5,285 bases of DNA from Bacteroidota bacterium (GTDB taxonomy: Bacteria; Bacteroidota; Bacteroidia; Bacteroidales; 4484-276), in contig JABMQA010000988.1 of assembly GCA_013203545.1 (NCBI GenBank), forward strand, positions 1-5,285, read 5' to 3'. The notes under the pieces are model-generated. The model saw nothing but the letters and a program-made list of their open reading frames with translations. It made no database searches and was not told where the DNA came from. Position numbers and translations under genes: made by a program. Shown one piece after another: positions 1 through 5,285 of this stretch (position 1 is its first letter; the number at the start of each line of letters is the position of its first letter).

Positions 1-1611
1 ATAGGCAATAAGATGGGCATAGCCTATAGTTTGGCCAACATCGGGAACGTTTATTTTGCGCTGGAACAATATCAAAATGCGCTCAACTATAACCTTCGTG
101 CCCTGGATATTAAATATGACCTTGGAGATCCCAAACAAATTGCTTACTCCTTAAGAACAACAGGGCTTGTTTATCAGTCGCTCAAACAGTTTGATGAGGC
201 AAAGGAAATGTTCAAGAAAGCCCTGGGGTTATATCAGGAAACAGGCGCTCTGTACGGAGAAAGTAATATGTATTACCATCTTGGTAATGTTACCTTTGAA
301 CAGTTTGCTGATAAATCTAAAGCATTGATTTATTACGAAAAAGCGCTGGAAATATACAACAGGCTGCAAAATTATTATGGAACAGCCATTTCAAAATATG
401 AAAAAGCCAAGGCCTATATGGAAATGGGCCAGTATGAAATGGCCAGGTTACTTTTTGGCGAAACCCTTGATGATGCACGTAAAATTCCAGGCCGGAAACT
501 CATCATGGAGATTTACCGTGAATATGCAGAACTCTATAAAAAACAAGGCGATTATTTAAACGCCCTGGTTTATTTTGAAAAATTTGCCGTATTACGCGAT
601 AGCCTTTTTACCGAAAATACCGACCGGAATATTGCTGAAATGCAGACCAAGTACAATATGACTGAAAAGGAAGCACAGATACAACTCCTTACAAAGGAAA
701 AAAAACTGAATACCGCAAATCATCTCTTTTATATCCTTTTAATATTTTTTGCATCAACTTTTGGCTTTTTTACCTATTTTCGATACCGCGACAAAAAGAA
801 AACAAACAAACAACTGGAGGGGGAGATTCAGTTTCGAAAGCAATTTGAAAAGCAATTAAAAGAATCGGAAGCGCAACTTACTGAAGCCAATGCAACCAAG
901 GATAAATTTTTCTCCATCATATCGCATGATCTAAAGAGTCCTTTTGGTGCTATGATGGGCTTGTCGGAACTCCTTGACACGGAATACGATCTTTATACCG
1001 ACAACGAGAAAAAAGAAATCATTAAAGAAATCAGAAAAGCTACCGAAAGCACCTATTCGCTGCTTCAGGATTTACTTGCCTGGTCGCAGTCGCAAAGGGG
1101 AATTATCGAATTTAATCCCGTAAGTTTATGTCTCTATGATCTTTGCCGTGAAAATTTAGCACTAATCCAATCAGCAGCCAATAAAAAGCGCTTAACCCTT
1201 GAGTGCAATATCGACAATTCGTTGCATGTATTTGCTGACTATAATATGGTAACTACCATTATCCGAAACCTTATGTCGAATGCCATAAAGTTTTCCCATT
1301 CCGGAAGCTCAATACAGATAACCGGCAAAGGCCTCAATAAAGCCGTAGCCGACCTGGATTCTAAACAAATGGTTGATTTAAATATTACCGATCAGGGTGT
1401 TGGCATCAATGAGGAAAATATGCAAAAGCTGTTTAAGATCGACGAAAAAATAAATAGCAGGGGCACCGCCAAAGAAATAGGAACAGGCCTCGGCCTTATC
1501 ATTTGTAAGGAATTTATTGAAAGAAATGGGGGGACGATTCAAGTGAAAAGTAAAGTTGGGGCAGGTACTACATTTACCGTATCATTACCGGCAGCAGCAT
1601 CACCTCAATAA
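1..1611 (+). CDS. TPR-containing membrane sensor histidine kinase, 5' partial
   Basis: The reading frame is open to the first base of the window (I-G-N-K precedes the Met at 13, in the middle of a TPR helix), so the true start lies upstream and Met13 is internal. Residues below are numbered from that Met. Five TPR-like repeats lie at about 3-36, 42-76, 82-116, 122-155 and 162-196. A linker follows, then one transmembrane helix at about 238-257, a coiled coil at about 262-298, and a HisKA dimerisation helix with the H-box SIISHDLKSP, whose phospho-acceptor is His305. The HATPase_c domain shows the N-box (Asn423 in NLMSNAIKFS), the G1 box DQGVGI (Asp460) and the G2 box GTGLGL (490-495), so the kinase should be active. 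There is no C-terminal receiver or DNA-binding domain and no response regulator gene in view, so the partner is unknown. In related Bacteroidota kinases the TPR region is usually periplasmic, behind an N-terminal signal; that part is not visible here. The stop is TAA at 1609-1611. Confidence 0.93.
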   Translation: MGNKMGIAYSLANIGNVYFALEQYQNALNYNLRALDIKYDLGDPKQIAYSLRTTGLVYQSLKQFDEAKEMFKKALGLYQETGALYGESNMYYHLGNVTFEQFADKSKALIYYEKALEIYNRLQNYYGTAISKYEKAKAYMEMGQYEMARLLFGETLDDARKIPGRKLIMEIYREYAELYKKQGDYLNALVYFEKFAVLRDSLFTENTDRNIAEMQTKYNMTEKEAQIQLLTKEKKLNTANHLFYILLIFFASTFGFFTYFRYRDKKKTNKQLEGEIQFRKQFEKQLKESEAQLTEANATKDKFFSIISHDLKSPFGAMMGLSELLDTEYDLYTDNEKKEIIKEIRKATESTYSLLQDLLAWSQSQRGIIEFNPVSLCLYDLCRENLALIQSAANKKRLTLECNIDNSLHVFADYNMVTTIIRNLMSNAIKFSHSGSSIQITGKGLNKAVADLDSKQMVDLNITDQGVGINEENMQKLFKIDEKINSRGTAKEIGTGLGLIICKEFIERNGGTIQVKSKVGAGTTFTVSLPAAASPQ

Positions 1612-1632
1612 TGTTTTTTTAATCGGGCTCCC

Positions 1633-3453
1633 CTACTTGAACGACTGCATTTTGCACAGTTTCTTATACACACCATCCTTTTCAAATAGTTCCCGGTGAT
1701 TTCCACGTTCAACAATCCTGCCTTTATCCAGAACAATAATATCGTCAGCGTTGTGAATAGTGGACAGTCGGTGTGCAATTACCACAGAAGTACGATTTTT
1801 CATCAGTTTAAAAAGGGCATCCTGAACCAGTCGTTCCGATTCGGTATCCAGCGCTGAAGTAGCCTCATCCAGTATCATGATCGGCGGATTTTTAAGCACG
1901 GCCCGCGCAATACTAATCCGCTGACGCTGGCCACCGGACATTTTCACCCCCCTGTCGCCAATATTGGTATCATACCCGTATGGCATATTCCGGATAAATT
2001 CATCCGCGTTGGCCACCTTTGCAGCTTCAATCACATCTTCCTTTTGCACATTCTCCATTCCGAAGGCGATGTTATTAAATACCGTATCGTTGAAAAGAAT
2101 GGTTTCCTGTGTTACAATTCCCATTAAACCTCTAAGGCCATCAATTTTCAGATCTTTAACAGGTTTCCCATCGATGAGAATCTGGCCACCGGAACAATCA
2201 TAAAACCGGGGCAACAAATCCACCAGGGTTGTTTTCCCACTTCCTGAAGCCCCTACCAGCGCAACCATCCGGCCCTTATTTATTGTGAGGTTAATTTCCC
2301 TGAGCACATTTTCCTGCTCATATGCAAAGCTGACATTTTGGTATTCAATGGAATCAACAAAATCTTCTTTTAATATCGCATCGGGTTTTTCCGTAATAAC
2401 TTCTTCCGCATCAATAATCTCATTTATCCGTTCAGCCGATGCTATACCCTTCTGTACGTTGTAATATGCCTCGGTGAACGATTTGGCAGGAACAATCAAC
2501 TGAGAAAACACCACCACGTAAAAAATAAAAACAGTGGGTTGCAAGCTCGTATTTTCGTTAAGAACAAGTTGACCTCCAAACCAGAGAATTACCACCAGAA
2601 CCAGCGTACTTAAAAATTCGCTCATCGGAGATGCCAGGTCGCGTTTACGGAAAAGGCGGATCATTATACATGTGAGCATCGAATTTTGTTCACGGAATTT
2701 TTGGTCGGTAATGTCGATGGCATTAAAACCCTTTATAATCCGTAGCCCAGATATGGTTTCCTCCACAATAGACAATATTTCACCCAATTTTTTTTGACTT
2801 TTTGCCGATGTACGTTTCAGGCTTTTACCTACCCAGGCAATCAGAATCCCGGTTATCGGAAGTAAAACGATCACAAATATGGTAAGTGTGGGACTAATTA
2901 CCATAAGTGTAACCAGAAACACAACAATGGTAAGTGGCTCACGGAATATCATCTCCAGCGACTGCATGATGGACCACTCAATATTGGATACATCATTGGT
3001 AATGCGCGACATGATGTCTCCCTTACGCTGCTCCGAAAAATAGGCCAGTGGTAAGATTAAAATTCTTCCGTAAATATCGTTTCGAATATCCATTACCACA
3101 CCATTTCGTAAAGGAGCCAGAAAAAACATGGCCATATACCGGCTCAGGTTTTTTAGAAAAAACAGGATTACAACCAAAAATGAAATGAACATTAAGGCAT
3201 TAATTTCACCTTTCTCGATAATAATTCTACTGATGTAATAGTTGAAATAATCAACCATAACCTCCGTTTTCAGGGCAAATTCAGGGACTTCATATACCAG
3301 TTTTGTTTTATCGAACAACAATTGAAGAAAAGGAATTACCATTGTAAGGGAAAAGAGGTTAAATATTACCGATAGAATATTGAAGAAAATATTCAGTGTG
3401 GCATATCCATAGTATCCCCTGATATAATTCAGAATTCCAAGCAGGTTTTTCAT
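1633..3453 (-). CDS. ABC exporter half-transporter (MsbA/multidrug type, TMD fused to NBD)
   Basis: This 606-residue protein has the usual length and layout of a type IV (B-family) ABC exporter that works as a homodimer in the inner membrane and pumps lipids, drugs or other amphiphiles outward. About six transmembrane helices are visible at roughly 17-46, 86-115, 160-182, 186-208, 278-298 and 305-325. The nucleotide-binding domain covers about 368-606. It has Walker A GASGSGKTT (401-409, Lys407), Q-loop Gln449, signature MSGGQ (505-509; Met replaces the commoner Leu), Walker B IMILDE (525-530, catalytic Glu530), D-loop SALD (533-536) and H-loop His561. All catalytic residues are present. The ATG at 3451-3453 gives a natural N-terminus; no Shine-Dalgarno sequence precedes it, which is normal in Bacteroidota. 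It stands alone, convergent with the kinase and divergent from the stressosome operon. The substrate cannot be told from sequence: MsbA-like lipid A/lipid export is plausible, multidrug export equally so. Confidence 0.94.
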   Translation of the reverse strand: MKNLLGILNYIRGYYGYATLNIFFNILSVIFNLFSLTMVIPFLQLLFDKTKLVYEVPEFALKTEVMVDYFNYYISRIIIEKGEINALMFISFLVVILFFLKNLSRYMAMFFLAPLRNGVVMDIRNDIYGRILILPLAYFSEQRKGDIMSRITNDVSNIEWSIMQSLEMIFREPLTIVVFLVTLMVISPTLTIFVIVLLPITGILIAWVGKSLKRTSAKSQKKLGEILSIVEETISGLRIIKGFNAIDITDQKFREQNSMLTCIMIRLFRKRDLASPMSEFLSTLVLVVILWFGGQLVLNENTSLQPTVFIFYVVVFSQLIVPAKSFTEAYYNVQKGIASAERINEIIDAEEVITEKPDAILKEDFVDSIEYQNVSFAYEQENVLREINLTINKGRMVALVGASGSGKTTLVDLLPRFYDCSGGQILIDGKPVKDLKIDGLRGLMGIVTQETILFNDTVFNNIAFGMENVQKEDVIEAAKVANADEFIRNMPYGYDTNIGDRGVKMSGGQRQRISIARAVLKNPPIMILDEATSALDTESERLVQDALFKLMKNRTSVVIAHRLSTIHNADDIIVLDKGRIVERGNHRELFEKDGVYKKLCKMQSFK

Positions 3454-3477
3454 TCACGCAAATTTTCAGATTGCAAG

Positions 3478-3506
3478 TTTACGAATTTTAAATTCATTTA
3501 TCTTTG
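3478..3506 (+). promoter_or_regulatory. Candidate upstream Bacteroidota promoter for the stressosome operon
   Basis: TATCTTTG at 3499-3506 matches the Bacteroidota -7 consensus TAnnTTTG exactly. The best -33 partner is TTTA at 3478-3481, with a 17 bp spacer that is slightly short and one mismatch to TTTG. Transcription would start near 3512, leaving a leader of about 60 nt before the ATG at 3571. This is a motif match only, in an AT-rich region where chance matches occur. Confidence 0.35.
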
Positions 3507-3534
3507 CTAACTTTATATAGATTATTTATCTTGG
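3503..3534 (+). promoter_or_regulatory. Candidate downstream Bacteroidota promoter for the stressosome operon
   Basis: TTTG at 3503-3506 is followed after 20 bp by TATCTTGG at 3527-3534, which has one mismatch to TAnnTTTG. The spacing fits the family consensus better than that of the upstream candidate, with which it overlaps. Transcription would start near 3541, giving a leader of about 30 nt. The two candidates are alternatives or a tandem pair; sequence alone cannot decide. Confidence 0.35.
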
Positions 3535-3570
3535 CAGAAATTTTTAATTCATATTAAAAACATCAATACC

Positions 3571-3936
3571 ATGAAACATAAAATTTATTTTGATGAGGAT
3601 CATCAAATCCTGGTACAAACCATTACAGGAGAATTTACGACCGATGAAACAAGGCAGTTTGGCCGGTTATACAACGAGCTACTGGTGGGTAAGCACTACC
3701 GGCAACTTATTGTTGATTTAACGGATGCCGGAAAAATGGAAAGCCGTGAAACCCGTTCGGTTACCAATGAGATGCTTAATCAGGCAAAATTCACTGATGT
3801 AGCATTTGTTGGTGCCAGCGCTGCAGTACGCATGATTGCCAAAGTATTGATGAAACTTGGCTCATTAAAGGCCGAGGCAAATTTTTTAAAAGATAAAAAT
3901 GAAGCCATAACCTGGCTTGAGAAAAGGAGATCATAA
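3571..3936 (+). CDS. Small SpoIIAA-like / STAS-like domain protein leading the stressosome operon
   Basis: This 121-residue soluble protein has no signal peptide or membrane segment. The N-terminus (KIYFDEDHQILVQTITGEF) forms the opening beta strands seen in SpoIIAA-like/STAS-SEC14 proteins. A helix follows (about 25-42), then the strand QLIVDLTDAG (44-53), a second helix, the strand VAFVGAS (77-83), a hydrophobic helix (about 84-96), and the C-terminal pattern AEANFLKDKNEAITWLEK, typical of the end of this fold. The segment after the DLTDAG strand lacks the Asp-Ser/Thr acceptor of true anti-sigma antagonists, so it may not be a phosphorylation substrate. It begins the operon and its TAA is 2 nt before the RsbR start, so it probably serves the same signalling complex, as an extra STAS partner or modulator; that role is inference. 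No Shine-Dalgarno precedes the ATG; the leader is A-rich. Family assignment is by recognised pattern, not by alignment. Confidence 0.82.
   Translation: MKHKIYFDEDHQILVQTITGEFTTDETRQFGRLYNELLVGKHYRQLIVDLTDAGKMESRETRSVTNEMLNQAKFTDVAFVGASAAVRMIAKVLMKLGSLKAEANFLKDKNEAITWLEKRRS
3924..3929 (+). promoter_or_regulatory. Shine-Dalgarno AAGGAG for the rsbR-like gene
   Basis: AAGGAG lies 9 nt before the ATG at 3939, inside the last codons of the preceding gene. It fixes this ATG as the start. It is the only strong Shine-Dalgarno sequence before any gene in the window, which may raise scaffold synthesis relative to the neighbouring genes. Confidence 0.6.
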
Positions 3937-3938
3937 CC

Positions 3939-4628
3939 ATGAGTGAAACATACAATATTAAAAAAATAAAAGAGCGTATCAACCACATCGAGGACGTTCT
4001 GGCATCAGTAGCCGCCGGCGATATGGATGCCCGTGTCGAAAGTGAAACCGAAGATGACCTGAGTGGTATCGAAGCAGCCATTGATCTGCTTATCGACGAC
4101 CTGACCGATGAACTCCGACAGCGTGAGAAAATGCAAAAAGAGGTAGAAGAAAAATTATCCAAAATTCAGGAGCAGCAAAAAACAATTGTCCAGCAGCAGG
4201 AAGATTTGCTGGAACTTTCGAGCCCCGTGTCCAAAGTATGGGATAATATATTAATTCTACCAGTTATTGGTACACTCGACAGCCAGCGGACCCAGATCAT
4301 GATGGAAAACCTGCTTCAAAAAATTGTTGATACCGGTTGCACCATGGCGATTCTGGATATTACAGGGGTGCCAACAGTGGATACGCAGGTGGCAAACCAT
4401 CTGCTGAAAACAGTCACTTCCGCCAGGCTACTGGGAGCAGAATGTATTATATCAGGCATCAGCCCGGCCATAGCACAAACCATTGTTCATCTGGGTATAG
4501 ATCTTTCCGTCATCCGAACCAAAGCCACACTGCAGGATGCCATGATTTTTGCCATGAAACAAAATAAACAGTCAGAAGATGCCAGATTGAGATTATTACG
4601 TACTAATTCTGACGAAACTACTGAATAA
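3939..4628 (+). CDS. rsbR: RsbR-type stressosome scaffold with HAMP-like N-terminus and C-terminal STAS domain
   Basis: This 229-residue cytoplasmic protein should co-assemble with RsbS into the stressosome core and sequester the kinase RsbT. Residues about 8-58 resemble a HAMP domain (VLASVAAGDMDARV, then an acidic Asp-Asp-Leu and a helix ending in LLIDDLTDEL), but no transmembrane helix precedes it. A coiled coil rich in Gln, Glu and Lys follows (about 59-92). The STAS domain (about 93-205) opens with LSSPVSKVWDNILILPVIG, a hallmark of RsbR paralogues, and carries DITGVPTVDT with Thr149 at the position phosphorylated by RsbT in Bacillus RsbRA. Thr181 in the IAQTIVHLGID segment is a candidate second regulatory threonine. 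A short charged tail (206-229) follows. The Bacillus RsbRA N-terminus is a globin-like domain, so the input here differs. The start is supported by AAGGAG upstream, and the stop abuts the rsbS start. The STAS assignment is strong; the HAMP-like call is weaker and could be a generic signalling helix. Confidence 0.92.
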   Translation: MSETYNIKKIKERINHIEDVLASVAAGDMDARVESETEDDLSGIEAAIDLLIDDLTDELRQREKMQKEVEEKLSKIQEQQKTIVQQQEDLLELSSPVSKVWDNILILPVIGTLDSQRTQIMMENLLQKIVDTGCTMAILDITGVPTVDTQVANHLLKTVTSARLLGAECIISGISPAIAQTIVHLGIDLSVIRTKATLQDAMIFAMKQNKQSEDARLRLLRTNSDETTE

Positions 4629-5021
4629 ATGAATATGGACATACACGAAAAGAGAATCCCCATCATTAAGATCAAAAATTTTTTGATCGTTTCCATCCAG
4701 GTGGACATGCATGATAAACTGGCCATACAACTACAATCCCAGATTCTTGAGGAAATTGAGAAAACCGGTGCCAAGGGCGTATTAATTGACATCTCTGTAC
4801 TTGAAATGGTTGACTCCTTTATTGGACGGATGCTTTCGGGGATGGCCTCCATGGCTTCCATCATGGATGCTGCCGTTGTGATTGTTGGTATGCAACCGGC
4901 TGTTGCCATCACACTTGTGGAACTCGGATTGGAAATGCCCGGCGTGGATACAGCCCTGAACATGGAAAAAGGAATGGAGATGCTTGAAAAACGCCTTGAT
5001 AAACAGGATTTTGGGATATAA
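4629..5021 (+). CDS. rsbS: RsbS stressosome scaffold / RsbT antagonist (single STAS domain)
   Basis: This 130-residue single STAS domain is very close in pattern to Bacillus RsbS: IPIIKIKNFLIVSIQVDMHD at 10-29, the acceptor segment around VDSFIGRML, and GMQPAVAITLVELGLEMPGV near 87-106. Ser63 in VDS aligns with Ser59 of Bacillus RsbS, the residue RsbT phosphorylates to release itself from the complex. Unphosphorylated RsbS with RsbR holds RsbT inactive. The ATG directly follows the TAA of the rsbR-like gene with no spacing and no Shine-Dalgarno sequence, so translation probably depends on coupling. A second in-frame ATG at 4635 would shorten the product by two residues and cannot be excluded. 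The length is near that of the Bacillus protein, with a few extra N-terminal residues. Confidence 0.95.
   Translation: MNMDIHEKRIPIIKIKNFLIVSIQVDMHDKLAIQLQSQILEEIEKTGAKGVLIDISVLEMVDSFIGRMLSGMASMASIMDAAVVIVGMQPAVAITLVELGLEMPGVDTALNMEKGMEMLEKRLDKQDFGI
4670..4688. repeat. Perfect 9 bp inverted repeat inside rsbS
   Basis: GATCAAAAA at 4670-4678 and its exact reverse complement TTTTTGATC at 4680-4688 flank a single T. The element lies about 40 nt into rsbS and encodes part of the conserved KIKNFLIV strand, so it may be only a product of codon choice. As RNA it could fold into a short stem with a few-base loop near the start of the gene. Confidence 0.6.
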
Positions 5022-5035
5022 ATAATTCGACGATA

Positions 5036-5285
5036 ATGCAGGAAATCACATTTGATAATAACTGGGAGGAGCTCGGTAAACATAATATTGAAACTGAGCA
5101 CGACATTGTAAAGGTCAGGCAACTGGTCCGCCACCATGCCAAGTACCTGCAAATGGGAATTGTGGACCAGACCCGGATTACCACTGCAGTAAGCGAGTTA
5201 TTCAGAAATATGTACAATTATGCCGGTGGTGGGGAAGTGCTCGTGGAAACTGGAACAGTTGAAGGACGCCAGGCTTTAATTATAA
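5036..5285 (+). CDS. rsbT: RsbT switch serine/threonine kinase, 3' partial
   Basis: An ATG 14 nt after the rsbS stop opens a frame that stays open to the window end (83 complete codons), so the gene is cut at its 3' end. RsbT is a GHKL-fold (HATPase_c_2) kinase that phosphorylates the STAS domains of RsbR and RsbS; once free it activates the downstream partner. The visible part includes IETEHDIVKVRQLVRHHAKY (residues 18-37), then GIVDQTRITTAVSELFRNMY (41-60) and NYAGGGEV. The GxxDQxRIxTAxSELxRNxYxYAG pattern is diagnostic of the RsbT family, with N-box Glu54 and Asn58. The window ends before the expected DxGxG (G1) motif, so catalytic completeness cannot be judged. No clear Shine-Dalgarno is seen and no upstream in-frame start competes. 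Family proteins are about 130-140 residues, so roughly 50 residues are missing. Confidence 0.93.
   Translation, partial: MQEITFDNNWEELGKHNIETEHDIVKVRQLVRHHAKYLQMGIVDQTRITTAVSELFRNMYNYAGGGEVLVETGTVEGRQALII

Noticed and set aside
1612..1632. Run of seven T (1614-1620) between the two convergent genes as a terminator
   Set aside because: No stable GC-rich stem precedes the T run on the plus strand, and GGGCTCCC beyond it has too small a loop, so an intrinsic terminator is not supported.
1964..2203. Plus-strand open frame inside the ABC transporter gene
   Set aside because: Lies within the conserved ATP-binding domain on the opposite strand; no independent support.
3459..3481. Possible minus-strand -7 boxes for the ABC transporter (TAAACTTG at 3474-3481, AAAATTTG at 3459-3466)
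   Set aside because: Each has a mismatch to TAnnTTTG, no -33 box was found at the right spacing for the first, and the second lies too close to the start codon.
3791..4162. Antisense open frame (123 codons) across the SpoIIAA-like/rsbR junction
   Set aside because: Ser-rich mirror of the sense codons and spans two real sense genes; a shadow frame.
4487..5152. Long antisense open frame (221 codons) opposite the rsbR-like gene and rsbS
   Set aside because: The sense strand encodes recognisable STAS proteins over the whole stretch; the antisense product is low-complexity (Ser/Ile/Met-rich) and matches no family pattern.

Overview
The window looks like a piece of a Bacteroidota chromosome, perhaps a marine or anaerobic member of the Bacteroidales/Marinilabiliales. 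That placement is inference. It rests on the TPR-fused histidine kinase architecture, A-rich leaders mostly without Shine-Dalgarno sequences, and TAnnTTTG-like promoter boxes in the only divergent intergenic region. No rRNA or other marker gene is present to confirm it.

Left part (1-1611, + strand): the 3' part of a membrane-bound sensor histidine kinase with at least five TPR repeats, one transmembrane helix and a complete kinase core. Its N-terminus lies upstream of the window. It converges, with a 21 bp gap, on a gene on the minus strand (1633-3453) for a full-length exporter half-transporter of the MsbA/lipid-and-drug ABC type.

Right part (3571 to the window end, + strand): a tight four-gene operon, read from a 117 bp divergent intergenic region shared with the ABC transporter. 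The genes are (1) a small SpoIIAA-like/STAS-like protein; (2) an RsbR-type stressosome scaffold whose sensory N-terminus is a soluble HAMP-like segment plus coiled coil instead of the globin-like domain of Bacillus RsbRA; (3) RsbS, the short STAS scaffold/antagonist; and (4) RsbT, the switch kinase, cut by the window end. Gene spacings are 2, 0 and 14 nt, so co-transcription and translational coupling are very likely.

Together R-S-T form the core of a stressosome. By analogy with Bacillus, RsbT is held by the RsbR/RsbS complex, phosphorylates the Thr/Ser acceptors of the STAS domains on stimulation (here Thr149 of RsbR and Ser63 of RsbS), and is released to activate a downstream partner. Sigma-B itself is not expected in Bacteroidota, so the output should be a different partner encoded downstream, most plausibly a PP2C-type phosphatase and/or further anti-sigma/antagonist proteins. 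The most notable points are the HAMP-like input on RsbR and the extra SpoIIAA-like protein leading the operon.
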